Source: Bacteroidota bacterium (lineage in GTDB: Bacteria > Bacteroidota > Rhodothermia > Rhodothermales > UBA10348). Taken from it: DNA of 64,000 nt. Below are positions 55,845 through 64,000 of the stretch, one piece after another. The DNA is taken from the NCBI GenBank assembly GCA_029262835.1, contig JAJCYQ010000052.1:1-64000 (forward strand), written 5' to 3'. Position 1 is the stretch's first letter; each line of letters starts with the position of its first letter. A model generated the notes under the pieces. The model was given only the letters and a program-made list of their open reading frames with translations, ran no database searches and was not told where the DNA came from. Made by a program: the position numbers and the translations under genes.

Positions 55845-57413
55845 ATGCACGAAACCATTGTCATCCTCGATTTCGGATCGCAGTACACGCAACTCATTGC
55901 GCGGCGCATCAGAGAAGCGGGGGTGTACTCCGAGATTTATCCGTGCACGGAGGATGTGGCTACCATTCGGGCGCTGCATCCAAAAGGACTGATTCTCTCG
56001 GGGGGGCCGTCTTCGGTTTATGACCCGGATGCGCCCGGGCTCGATCCCGCCTATCTCCGACTGACGCGCGAGGACGGCTCGCCCGTTCCCATACTCGGTA
56101 TCTGTTATGGCCTGCAGTCCATGGCGCAGGTCCTCGGGGGCGCCGTTGAGCGCGCCGAGCGGCGGGAGTTTGGGCGGGCATCCATCGTAATCGATTCGCG
56201 GGCCGACCTGTTCAAGGGCATTCCGGAAGGATCGAACGTGTGGATGAGCCACGGCGACCATCTGACGCGCCTGCCAGACGGATTCGAGATCATTGCGCAC
56301 ACGGAAAATGCGCCCATTGCGGCGGTTCGGCACACATCGGAAGCACTCTACGGCGTACAGTTCCATCCCGAAGTCGTGCACACCGAACACGGAAAAGCCA
56401 TCCTGGAGAATTTTGCCGGTACGGTTTGTGGGTGCAGAAGGGACTGGTCGGCCGCCTCGTTCGTGGAAGAAAAAATTGCCGAAATCCGGCGCGAAGTTGG
56501 CCAGGAACATGTCATTCTGGGGCTGTCCGGTGGGGTAGATTCGTCGGTCGCGGCTGTACTGCTGCACCGGGCCATCGGTGACCAGTTGACGTGTATATTC
56601 ATCAACAATGGCCTGTTGCGCAAGGGCGAATGGGACATGGTGCAGACTACGTTCCGGGATGAGTATCACATCCGACTTACGGCCATCGACGCCTCCGACC
56701 TGTTCCTGAAACGGCTTGCCGGCATCGTGGACCCGGAAGCGAAGCGCAAGGTTATCGGAAATACATTCGTGGAGGTTTTCGAGGACGCCACGCACGCCAT
56801 CGAAGAGGAGCTCGGCACGAAGCCTGGCTTTCTGGCGCAGGGCACACTCTATCCGGATGTCATCGAGAGCATATCTTTCAAGGGTCCATCGGCCACCATC
56901 AAGACGCATCACAATGTTGGCGGACTGCCCGAGAACATGCGCATGCAGGTGCTTGAGCCCTTCCGCGAACTGTTCAAGGACGAGGTCCGGGCCATCGGAC
57001 GACTGCTGGAAGTACCAGAGCATATCATTGGGCGCCATCCGTTCCCGGGCCCGGGCCTGGCCATCCGTATCATCGGTGCCGTAACCCGTGACGACGTCCG
57101 TCTGCTTCAGGAAGCCGACGCCATTTTCATCGAAGAACTGCGAAGTGCTGGGCTGTATGACGACGTGTGGCAAGCACTTGCCGTCCTGCTTCCCGTACAG
57201 ACCGTGGGCGTGATGGGCGATGAACGCACGTACGAGAACGTATGTGCGCTCCGCGCCGTTACCAGTGTCGACGGCATGACGGCCGACTGGGCCTGGTTGC
57301 CGCACGCATTCCTGGCCCGCGTGTCGGGCCGGATCGTGAATGAAATCCGGGGTATCAACCGGACCGTCTACGACATCAGCTCAAAACCGCCCGCTACGAT
57401 CGAATGGGAGTAA
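55845..57413 (+). CDS. guaA: GMP synthase (glutamine-hydrolysing)
   Basis: This enzyme converts XMP to GMP with glutamine and ATP. The 522-aa protein has an N-terminal class I amidotransferase domain with C87 (GICYGLQ), H174 and E176 (QFHPEV). An ATP-pyrophosphatase P-loop follows ([10 protein letters not shown], 227-236), then the C-terminal dimerisation domain ([13 protein letters not shown], ending PPATIEWE). The ATG directly follows the gcvH stop with no spacer. The downstream gene begins ten bases before its end. Confidence 0.98.
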   Translation: MHETIVILDFGSQYTQLIARRIREAGVYSEIYPCTEDVATIRALHPKGLILSGGPSSVYDPDAPGLDPAYLRLTREDGSPVPILGICYGLQSMAQVLGGAVERAERREFGRASIVIDSRADLFKGIPEGSNVWMSHGDHLTRLPDGFEIIAHTENAPIAAVRHTSEALYGVQFHPEVVHTEHGKAILENFAGTVCGCRRDWSAASFVEEKIAEIRREVGQEHVILGLSGGVDSSVAAVLLHRAIGDQLTCIFINNGLLRKGEWDMVQTTFRDEYHIRLTAIDASDLFLKRLAGIVDPEAKRKVIGNTFVEVFEDATHAIEEELGTKPGFLAQGTLYPDVIESISFKGPSATIKTHHNVGGLPENMRMQVLEPFRELFKDEVRAIGRLLEVPEHIIGRHPFPGPGLAIRIIGAVTRDDVRLLQEADAIFIEELRSAGLYDDVWQALAVLLPVQTVGVMGDERTYENVCALRAVTSVDGMTADWAWLPHAFLARVSGRIVNEIRGINRTVYDISSKPPATIEWE

Positions 57414-58888
57414 AAGCCCGTATCCTGTTTTTTCTTGTGCTGATCGCGCCATTGATCGGCACGTCCGTCCTGCTCCCGCCATGCGCTGCCGCCCAGGACC
57501 TGGCCCAGGTGCACAACATCCCGGCCGCCGATTCCGTGTTTGCGCGTGGACTCGCCGCCTGGGACGCCGGCGACATGTCGAAGGCCCAGGCCCTGTTCGA
57601 GCAGGTTCGCTCCGACTGGCCGCTCAGCGCGCAGCACTCGGCCGCGACGCTGATGGCTGGCCGCACCGCCTACGAACTCGGACAGTTCGACCGGGCACGG
57701 GGCCTTGTCGGCAGGTTTTCCGCGCGCTATCCCGGCTCGACCTACGCCAACGAAGCCGCCGAACTCCTTGCCGCCATTGACCGCGCCGAAGAGCTGCGCC
57801 GTGCCCGCCCCGTCCGCCTCGGCGTTGTGCTACCCCTGACCGAGGATGCCACCATCGCGGCACAGGAACTCTTCAATGGCCTTCACCTCGCCGTTCGTCA
57901 GCACAACGCCGCCATCGCACCCGATGAACCCACTCAGCGTCCGGTTGAAATGGTCTTCCGCAGCACCGGCGCTACGCCCGACAGTGCGCGCCTGGCCGTC
58001 GAACAATTGGCAAAAGCGGGCGTCGATGCCATCTGGGGTACTCTTTTTTCAGATACCGCACGGATCGTCGCGGAAGAAGCCGAGCGCCACCGCACACCAT
58101 TCCTGGCTCCGATGGCCACCGATCCTGACGTATCTGCTGGCCGCGAGTTCGTGTTCCAGGCGAACCCTACGATGGCCGTGCGCGGCGAATTGCTGGCACG
58201 ACTGGCCATCAACGGACTTCGTATGGACAGCGTCGGCGTTGTGGCCGAGTTTGGGCCCGACGGTCTCTCAGAGCAACTGGTAGATGCGTTCGTCGAGGAG
58301 GTGTCCCGCCTCGGCGGCCATATCAACCTGGTTACCTTCCTGCCCGACGAGCGGGGGTGGTTCGAGCTCTCCAACCATTTCCCGGCCGATACGCTGCAAC
58401 ATGTTGAAGCGCTGTTACTACCTGTTTTCTCAGACAATCCGGAGCGCACGATCGGGGGCACCCTTTCGAGCCTCGATCTCCTCGGACAGGACGTGCGAAT
58501 CCTGGGGAATTCAGCATGGCATGATCTGCCCATGACGACCCACGCCAGCAGGTACACAGCGACCTATATCAATGATTTCAATCCGCCCGCCGTCGCGGAT
58601 GCAGAAGGGACCACAGGTCAAGCAGATGCATTCATCGCCGAATTTCGCCGTTTGGCAGGACACGACCCTGGACGCCTGGCGTGGGCCGGATTCGATACCG
58701 GCGCGTTCCTGCTGAACGTATTGCAGACGGTTCCAGGCAGCGCCGACGCGCGTCAGGTGGCCCGCGCCATCCGGCAGGCACCGCGTCATGACGGGCTCGC
58801 CCACCGCATTGCATTCGATGGAACGAGTGTCAACCGGGCCGTGTACTATCACCGATACAGCTTCGGCCAACTCACTCTCTTACGCTGA
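57404..58888 (+). CDS. TPR plus periplasmic-binding-protein (LpoA-like) exported protein
   Basis: This is an exported protein (494 aa). A signal peptide covers about residues 6-30 ([16 protein letters not shown], ending CAAAQ). TPR-like helices occupy about 42-130 ([37 protein letters not shown]), and a type 1 periplasmic-binding fold fills the rest ([58 protein letters not shown]). A TPR plus PBP order is known in LpoA, an activator of penicillin-binding protein 1A, and PBP folds alone in amino-acid ABC transporters. No ABC transporter genes follow. bamD lies 17 bases downstream. Confidence 0.8.
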   Translation: MGVKARILFFLVLIAPLIGTSVLLPPCAAAQDLAQVHNIPAADSVFARGLAAWDAGDMSKAQALFEQVRSDWPLSAQHSAATLMAGRTAYELGQFDRARGLVGRFSARYPGSTYANEAAELLAAIDRAEELRRARPVRLGVVLPLTEDATIAAQELFNGLHLAVRQHNAAIAPDEPTQRPVEMVFRSTGATPDSARLAVEQLAKAGVDAIWGTLFSDTARIVAEEAERHRTPFLAPMATDPDVSAGREFVFQANPTMAVRGELLARLAINGLRMDSVGVVAEFGPDGLSEQLVDAFVEEVSRLGGHINLVTFLPDERGWFELSNHFPADTLQHVEALLLPVFSDNPERTIGGTLSSLDLLGQDVRILGNSAWHDLPMTTHASRYTATYINDFNPPAVADAEGTTGQADAFIAEFRRLAGHDPGRLAWAGFDTGAFLLNVLQTVPGSADARQVARAIRQAPRHDGLAHRIAFDGTSVNRAVYYHRYSFGQLTLLR

Positions 58889-58905
58889 CCTTTTTCCTTC
58901 GCACC

Positions 58906-59703
58906 ATGACGCTCCGTATTCTTATCGTGGCCCTGGCGCTCGTACTTTCGAGCTGCTCCTCGCCCAACCGCGTCCGCTATAATGCCCCCCAGGAGGCGTT
59001 CGAGCGCGGTATGGAGCGCTTTGAGGCTGAACGCTATGACGTAGCCATCCAATACTTCCAGGGAGTGTTTGACTTCGGACGGACCCATGAGTGGGCCGCC
59101 GATGCCCAACTCTGGCTGGCCCGATCCTACCGCGAGAGTGAGCAGTATTTACTGGCTGCCAACGAGTATACCCGTTTCACGCAGATTTTCCGGTCAGATC
59201 CCCGCATACCGCAGGTCGAGTTCGAACTTGCCATGACGTATCACGACCGCTCGCCCGCCTACCAACTCGACCAGACAGACACGGAGCGGGCCATCCGGCA
59301 GTTCCGACTGTTCATTACACGCTATCCCGACCATGAACTCGCGGCCGAGGCGAGCCAGAAGATTTCCGAACTCCGTGAAAAAATGGGACGCAAGTCCTAC
59401 CACGCTGCGGAGCTGTACGATCGCCGTGAGCTCTACGAAGCGGCTGCCGTCTCCTATGAATCCGTGTTCGACGCCTACTATGACACCGACTGGGCAGACG
59501 ATGCCCTCCTTGGGGCCATGCGCAATTACCTGGAGTACGGCCGTCTGAGCGTACGTAGCAAGAAGCTCGAGCGCTTCAATAAGGGCGTAGAGAACTATGA
59601 CAAGCTGCGCCAGATTTTCCCGGACAGCCCCGTGCTGAAGGAGGCGGAACAGGTCTATCTGGTACTGAAGGCGGAAATCGATGCCCTGGAGCGGGCCTCA
59701 TGA
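58906..59703 (+). CDS. bamD: outer-membrane protein assembly factor BamD
   Basis: This lipoprotein of the BAM complex assembles outer-membrane barrels. The 265-aa protein has lipobox VLSSC (about residues 13-17) and five TPR-like repeats (RMERFEAERYDVAIQYFQGV, QYLLAANEYTRFTQIFRSDP, AIRQFRLFITRYPDHELAAE, ELYEAAAVSYESVF). The pattern of a short spacer after the Cys, then helical repeats with FxxxxP ends, fits BamD. nadD begins 16 bases later. Confidence 0.92.
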   Translation: MTLRILIVALALVLSSCSSPNRVRYNAPQEAFERGMERFEAERYDVAIQYFQGVFDFGRTHEWAADAQLWLARSYRESEQYLLAANEYTRFTQIFRSDPRIPQVEFELAMTYHDRSPAYQLDQTDTERAIRQFRLFITRYPDHELAAEASQKISELREKMGRKSYHAAELYDRRELYEAAAVSYESVFDAYYDTDWADDALLGAMRNYLEYGRLSVRSKKLERFNKGVENYDKLRQIFPDSPVLKEAEQVYLVLKAEIDALERAS

Positions 59704-59719
59704 TGACGATTCCGTCACC

Positions 59720-60304
59720 ATGAAGCAGATCGGGGTGTTCGGTGGCAGTTTTGACCCTCCCCACCGTGCACATGAACGCGTGGCACACGCCGCATGTGGG
59801 CAGCTCGGGCTGGACACCCTGCTCTGGATTCCTGCCCGACAGCCGCCTCACAAACCCAGTCGTACGCTGGCCGAGCCGCTGGACCGGCTCAACATGGTGC
59901 GACTCGTGACCCGGAACGTTCCACAATTCGCCGTTGACAGCCGTGAACTCGACCGGCCAGGACCCTCATGGACGGTACGGACGCTGGAATCACTGAAGGA
60001 AGACCACCCCGATGCCCATTTCTGGCTCATCGTCGGCTCGGACAATCTGGCTGGCTTTTCCTCCTGGCGCGAGCCCGAACGCATACGGAAACTGGCATCG
60101 CTCGCCGTCTATGAACGTCCGGCCGAAGAGACTGAACCGGCGACTGAACCGGCGACTGTCCCTGCGGCAACGCCCATCCACGGAGCTGCAATCGACATTT
60201 CGTCGACCGATATCCGCGAGCGCCTGCGCCGCGGCGCCTCAACGGGAGACATGCTTTCGCCGGTCGTGCTCGACTACATCACAAAGAACAGGCTCTACCA
60301 ATGA
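59720..60304 (+). CDS. nadD: nicotinate-nucleotide adenylyltransferase
   Basis: This enzyme forms deamido-NAD from nicotinate mononucleotide and ATP. The 194-aa protein has IGVFGGSFDPPHRAHERVA at the start, a central FWLIVGSDNLAGFSSW and the C-terminal ISSTDIRERLRRG. An insertion of two ATEPAT-like units (about residues 137-150) precedes the last block. The ATG at 59720 starts the family motif; the frame extends upstream only within bamD. The stop overlaps the next gene as ATGA. Confidence 0.96.
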   Translation: MKQIGVFGGSFDPPHRAHERVAHAACGQLGLDTLLWIPARQPPHKPSRTLAEPLDRLNMVRLVTRNVPQFAVDSRELDRPGPSWTVRTLESLKEDHPDAHFWLIVGSDNLAGFSSWREPERIRKLASLAVYERPAEETEPATEPATVPAATPIHGAAIDISSTDIRERLRRGASTGDMLSPVVLDYITKNRLYQ

Positions 60305-61872
60305 GTGCCTCCCGCCCACCAGTAGCTCCTGCCGACCGGATTGCCCAGCTCATTTTCCCCCGGATTGGATCCAACATGGAGCCAGCCGTAAAAGTCGAGG
60401 ACGACGTGGAACGTGTACGCGACCTCGTCTCGCGCCACGCGATCGGCGGCGTGTGCCTGTTCAATGGAGACCGGTACCACACGCCGCAGTCGCTCACGCT
60501 GCTACAGGCTGCCAGCCGCTATCCGCTACTCGTGGCGACCGACATGGAGCGCGGCGTAGGCCAGCAGATCCGGGGTGCTACCGTGTTTCCGCATGCCATG
60601 GCCTACGAACGGCAGGACCCCGAGAAGGTGGAAGCCATGGCCCGGATCTCGGCCCGGGAGGCGCTTGCCATGGGTATCCACATCAGTTTTTCGCCCGTTG
60701 CCGATGTGGCCTCGAACCCTGACAACCCCATCATCGCCACCCGTGCTTTCGGGCGCACCATCGAAAATGTGATTCCGCGCGTTGAGGCGTACATCCACGG
60801 CTGCCAGGCCGAGGGCCTCCTCACGACGGCCAAGCATTTCCCGGGCCACGGCGATACCGAGATCGATTCCCACGACGGCACTCCCCTCGTTCCGCGCTCC
60901 GCCGACTCACTGGATGCGCTCGAGCTCCCCCCCTTCCGAGCTGCCGTCAAAACCGGTTCAGAGCTCGTTATGACAGCGCATGTCGCCTATCCGGCACTCG
61001 ACTCCTCGGGCCGGATTGCCACGCAGTCGCATCCCATTCTGACTGGATTCCTGCGGGGCACCCTCGGGTTTGACGGAGCCGTCGTAAGCGACAGCCTTCT
61101 CATGGCCGGTGCGCAGTCTGGCAACGACCCCGTCCGGCTCCTCATGGCCGGCGTGGACATGTTCCTGGATGTGGAAGATGTGGACGCTACGGTACATGCC
61201 ATCGCCTCTGCCGCGCGCGCCGACGCCGACGTCGGGCGTCGGGTCGACGAAGCATTCACGCGCGTGTGGGCGCTCAAAAAACAGCTCATGGACCGCTTTG
61301 GTGCGGGGTTTTTCCTGGACCCCGGCACAGCTTTTGACACGTCACTCGTTGGATGCAGCGCGCACCGCGAATTGGCTGCCGATCACGCCCGTGGAGCCCT
61401 TTTGGCACGGCCAGCCGACGCCCCCTCCCAGTTCCTGGCAGCACGTCCGGGCCGCACGAAGACGCTTTGCGTCCTCGTGCGGCCCAATACCAATTATACC
61501 GATCCAACGCAGAGCCCTCTTGAAGCAGCGTTCCGGCGGCGCTATCCTGACGGGGATTACGTAGAAATCCTGCCAGATACGAGTGAAACGGAGATGGAAA
61601 ACGTGCGCGACCAGGCCGCATCGTATCGGGCCATCGTGCTGGCAGTCATCGTCAAGCCCGCCGCCTGGCACCGATACGGCCTGCTGCCGGACCAGCGCCT
61701 CTTCGTCGAAGACCTGAGCGAGGAAGAACATGTCGTGCTCGCCAGCCTCGGCAGTCCGACGGTGCTTGACGATTTTCCCAACGCGGCGCATGCGGTCTGC
61801 CTTTTCAGCGACATCGAATCCTCGCAGCACGCGCTCATCGAATATATTGGGACGCTCGACCCCGAATCCTGA
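60301..61872 (+). CDS. glycoside hydrolase family 3 beta-N-acetylhexosaminidase
   Basis: This 523-aa enzyme is likely to cleave N-acetylglucosamine from muropeptides or other chains (NagZ-like). The TIM barrel (about residues 10-310) contains LVATDMERGVGQQIRG, the family signature KHFPGHGDTEIDSH (178-191) with the acid/base loop, and nucleophile D264 in VVSDSLLMAGA. The C-terminal 200 residues form a second alpha/beta domain absent from short cytoplasmic NagZ. There is no signal peptide. The neighbouring serine hydrolase suggests cell-wall recycling. Confidence 0.9.
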   Translation: MSASRPPVAPADRIAQLIFPRIGSNMEPAVKVEDDVERVRDLVSRHAIGGVCLFNGDRYHTPQSLTLLQAASRYPLLVATDMERGVGQQIRGATVFPHAMAYERQDPEKVEAMARISAREALAMGIHISFSPVADVASNPDNPIIATRAFGRTIENVIPRVEAYIHGCQAEGLLTTAKHFPGHGDTEIDSHDGTPLVPRSADSLDALELPPFRAAVKTGSELVMTAHVAYPALDSSGRIATQSHPILTGFLRGTLGFDGAVVSDSLLMAGAQSGNDPVRLLMAGVDMFLDVEDVDATVHAIASAARADADVGRRVDEAFTRVWALKKQLMDRFGAGFFLDPGTAFDTSLVGCSAHRELAADHARGALLARPADAPSQFLAARPGRTKTLCVLVRPNTNYTDPTQSPLEAAFRRRYPDGDYVEILPDTSETEMENVRDQAASYRAIVLAVIVKPAAWHRYGLLPDQRLFVEDLSEEEHVVLASLGSPTVLDDFPNAAHAVCLFSDIESSQHALIEYIGTLDPES

Positions 61873-61883
61873 CGCCCGATTCC

Positions 61884-62906
61884 ATGGCACACATCCGAAC
61901 GCATCCAGCCCTCCTCCTGCTCGCCGGCCTTTGGCTCGCCGCAGCGTGCGCATCTCCCGAAAGGAATGATCCGAGCGGCACCGACCCGACCAGAAGTGAA
62001 CAGCCAGTACCCGTCATGCGCGACATTCCAATGCCGAGCCCGCTAGAGATGGAGATAACACACATCATTGACTCCTTCCGCGCAGCACATGCTGCCGAGG
62101 GGGACTCGGCCGTAGTGGCTGTTTCTGTGGTCGACCCGGCCGCCCGTGCCGATGCGGCCGGCCAGGGGCTTCCTGCCGCGTTCCACATGAACGGCGACCG
62201 GCTTTTTCATGCTGCCAGCACGATGAAAATCCCGGTCATGATCGAGGTCTTCCGGCGCGCCGAGCGGGGTGATTTTGCCATGGACGATACGATTGTGCTG
62301 CGCAACAGCTTCCGGTCCATCGTGGACGGCGAACCATTCGCGATCGGTGACGACTCGGACGATGCATCGTACGAAAAACTGGGACAGCCCATGACGCTCG
62401 CCGACCTGACGTACAATATGATCATTGTGTCGTCGAACCTCGCGACGAACCTGCTCATAGACGAACTCACGGCCGACTCCGTGCAGGCCACCTCCGAGCG
62501 GCTTGGCACGACACGAATGCAGACGCTGCGGGGAGTTGAGGATCTCAAGGCGTTTGAGCGTGGCATGAACAACCAGACCACATCGCGCGACCTCGCCGTA
62601 CTGCTCACTCATCTCATGAACGGTACAGCCGTCAACGCCCGCTCGGATGCAGCCATGCGTCAGATTCTCTACGATCAGCGCTTCAACGAAATCATTCCGG
62701 CCGGACTGCCACAGAACGTGCGCGTGGCGCACAAGACCGGACAGATCACGCGCATCAACCACGATGCGGCTATTGTGTATCCGCCCGGTGCCGAATCGTA
62801 CGTGCTCGTCATCCTCATGGAAGGCATTTCGGATCACATGGCAAGTTCGAGGCTTGGCGCTGACGTGGCGCGCGCTGTCCATGCCCACCTTCGCGAGGCG
62901 AGCTGA
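61884..62906 (+). CDS. class A beta-lactamase-fold serine hydrolase, lipoprotein
   Basis: This is a predicted lipoprotein (340 aa) with lipobox LAAAC (C22). A linker of about 35 residues precedes the hydrolase domain. Catalytic motifs are present: S112-x-x-K115 (AASTMKIP), SSN at 183-185 in the place of SDN, and K284-T-G in AHKTGQ. A recognisable Glu of the omega loop is not certain (VEDLKAFERG region), so it may be a peptidase or esterase rather than a true antibiotic-hydrolysing lactamase. It follows the family 3 glycosidase by 11 bases and overlaps rnc by one. Confidence 0.85.
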   Translation: MAHIRTHPALLLLAGLWLAAACASPERNDPSGTDPTRSEQPVPVMRDIPMPSPLEMEITHIIDSFRAAHAAEGDSAVVAVSVVDPAARADAAGQGLPAAFHMNGDRLFHAASTMKIPVMIEVFRRAERGDFAMDDTIVLRNSFRSIVDGEPFAIGDDSDDASYEKLGQPMTLADLTYNMIIVSSNLATNLLIDELTADSVQATSERLGTTRMQTLRGVEDLKAFERGMNNQTTSRDLAVLLTHLMNGTAVNARSDAAMRQILYDQRFNEIIPAGLPQNVRVAHKTGQITRINHDAAIVYPPGAESYVLVILMEGISDHMASSRLGADVARAVHAHLREAS

Positions 62907-63712
62907 TGTGGCGCTGGGTCAGAACGCGCCTATCGGGCGAAGAGGAGGCTTCGGCAGGCCGTACGACGGTGGACGCGTCCCATGCAGACACGCCTCCCCG
63001 AAGTCCTGGCGGCGCGACGCCCCTTGCCCAGGCAGAGATTGAAGAGCTCGTCGGCCAGCCCATCCACGATTTTTCGCTCTTCGAGCAGGCCCTCCGGCAT
63101 CGGAGTCTTATGCGCGGCGACCCGGAGAGCCGCATTGAAAGCAACGAACGTCTGGAATATCTGGGCGATGCAGTCCTCGGCTATATCGTAGCCGACGCGC
63201 TCTACAGGGCTTTTCCCGGAGAAGATGAGGGCTACTTGACGCGGCTCCGGGCCAAGCTGGTGAGCGGTACGGCCCTGGCGGCATCGGCCAGGAATATTGC
63301 GCTTCATACCCACCTGCAGACGGCGGGTAATATATCGGACGCGCAGGCGCATGCGTCCGATTCCATGCTGTCCGACGCTTTCGAGGCCCTGATCGGGGCT
63401 ATCCACCTCGACCTCGGGCTGGCGGCTGCCACACGGTTCGTCGAGCAGCACGTCCTCCATGCCCGCGACCTGAAAGCGCTCGCCCGGCAGCGTGTCAACC
63501 ACAAGAGTGAGCTCCTGGAGGCCGTTCAGGCCGCGCTGCAGGCCCAGCCCGAGTACCGGATTGTCGCGGAGACGGGGCCGAGTCACGCCAAGACGTTCGA
63601 AGTGGCCGTATTCATCGAGGGCCGCGAATTGGGCCGTGCCACCGATACGAGCAAGAAACGCGCAGAGCAGGCCGCAGCCGGTGTGGCGCTCGCGCATTTC
63701 AAACAAATTTGA
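62906..63712 (+). CDS. rnc: ribonuclease III
   Basis: This enzyme cleaves double-stranded RNA in rRNA and mRNA processing. The 268-aa protein has the catalytic signature NERLEYLGDAV at residues 80-90, a second acidic site in SDAFEALIGAIHLD, and a C-terminal double-stranded-RNA-binding domain (NHKSELLEAVQAALQ, ending KKRAEQAAAGVAL). The N-terminal 45 residues form an extension, longer than in E. coli. The TGATG overlap with the upstream hydrolase supports translational coupling. Confidence 0.97.
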   Translation: MWRWVRTRLSGEEEASAGRTTVDASHADTPPRSPGGATPLAQAEIEELVGQPIHDFSLFEQALRHRSLMRGDPESRIESNERLEYLGDAVLGYIVADALYRAFPGEDEGYLTRLRAKLVSGTALAASARNIALHTHLQTAGNISDAQAHASDSMLSDAFEALIGAIHLDLGLAAATRFVEQHVLHARDLKALARQRVNHKSELLEAVQAALQAQPEYRIVAETGPSHAKTFEVAVFIEGRELGRATDTSKKRAEQAAAGVALAHFKQI

Positions 63713-63826
63713 ACAGGCGTCGGCGTACTTTCGTCCCCGCAGGGCGTTCATGCCCGACCACACTGGTCATTTCCAGTCCCTCGACCCTCCCGCCGCGCCC
63801 TTCCCATCCCATCCCACTCGAACCCC

Positions 63827-64000
63827 ATGCCTGTCGGAACCGCTTACACGGATCGTTTTGAAAATCGTCACATCGGCCCGTCCGATTCCGATGCTGCAGC
63901 CATGCTCGAGGCACTTGGCCTTGAGACACTTGACGACCTTATTGCCCACACCATCCCGGCATCCATCCGCATGGACGGGGACCTGGACCTGCCCGCTGCA
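63827..64000 (+). CDS. gcvP: glycine dehydrogenase (decarboxylating), N-terminal part
   Basis: The first 58 codons of GcvP, the PLP-dependent P protein of glycine cleavage, are present and the gene runs off the window. The family start is clear: FENRHIGPSDSDAAAMLEALG, then LDDLIAHTIPASIRM. It works with GcvH encoded at 55464. The 114-base gap after rnc shows no strong promoter or riboswitch. Confidence 0.93.
   Translation, partial: MPVGTAYTDRFENRHIGPSDSDAAAMLEALGLETLDDLIAHTIPASIRMDGDLDLPAA

Noticed and set aside
63708-63732. TTTG and TACTTTC as a gcvP promoter
   Set aside because: The spacing is only 14 bp and the downstream box is imperfect.
63713-63826. glycine riboswitch upstream of gcvP
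   Set aside because: The 114-base gap is too short for a tandem aptamer and shows no matching stems; the sequence is C-rich and unstructured to the eye.

Overview
The window is a dense, high-GC chromosomal stretch from a Gram-negative bacterium, most likely of the Rhodothermota (the former Bacteroidetes order II, relatives of Rhodothermus and Salinibacter). Pointers are bacillithiol genes (bshC, bshB1), a PUR-alpha-like DUF3276 protein, DUF4249 and DUF4159 proteins, a FecR anti-sigma factor with a Bacteroidetes-type C-terminal domain, and a perfect Bacteroidetes-type promoter (TTG, 20 bp, TATATTTG) before efp. No rRNA, tRNA, CRISPR array or complete insertion sequence was seen. The genus is not determined.

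Layout. 1-549: start of a possible divergent gene, a 273-bp inverted-repeat element, a strong hairpin and a probable promoter. 550-9002: nuoA-H (first part of respiratory complex I) running into rpe; nuoI-N are absent here. 9036-16071: an M23 peptidase, then a minus-strand group (DUF4159 protein, glyA, a pyrE-like phosphoribosyltransferase, tatC, a CtpA protease, an HtrA lipoprotein protease). 16224-24097: argS, pheA, then an ECF sigma factor, FecR anti-sigma factor, TonB receptor with STN domain and DUF4249 lipoprotein that look like one trans-envelope signalling unit. 24119-37631: recX, a large membrane SpoIIE-type phosphatase, purine nucleoside phosphorylase, a BatD-like/protease/TPR fusion, the DUF3276 protein, hisC, a DUF151 nuclease, bshC, leuS and bshB1. 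Two copies of a small intergenic repeat interrupt this stretch.

37666-49086 (minus strand) is the most interesting region. It is a six-gene cluster that looks like a synthase-dependent exopolysaccharide secretion machine. Its parts are a processive family-2 glycosyltransferase, a 1141-residue TPR protein ending in a probable outer-membrane barrel, a small Gln-rich membrane protein, and two tandem paralogues with a GATase-like fold followed by a deacetylase-like fold whose metal ligands appear lost. The first gene encodes a RecA-like domain with a degenerate P-loop, a Pro-rich tandem-repeat linker and a degenerate GGDEF domain. That GGDEF domain has lost its active-site signature (PERER instead of GGDEF) but keeps an RxxD motif exactly five residues upstream, the position of the c-di-GMP inhibitory site. 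The layout is reminiscent of BcsE of cellulose systems, so c-di-GMP control of this secretion system is a reasonable prediction.

49406-64000 holds a beta-propeller lipoprotein, a CoA-acylating aldehyde dehydrogenase with an unusual C-terminal tail, a tightly packed core-metabolism operon (efp, accB, accC, gcvH, guaA), an LpoA-like TPR plus periplasmic-binding protein, bamD, nadD, a family-3 beta-N-acetylhexosaminidase, a class A beta-lactamase-fold hydrolase, rnc, and the first 58 codons of gcvP.
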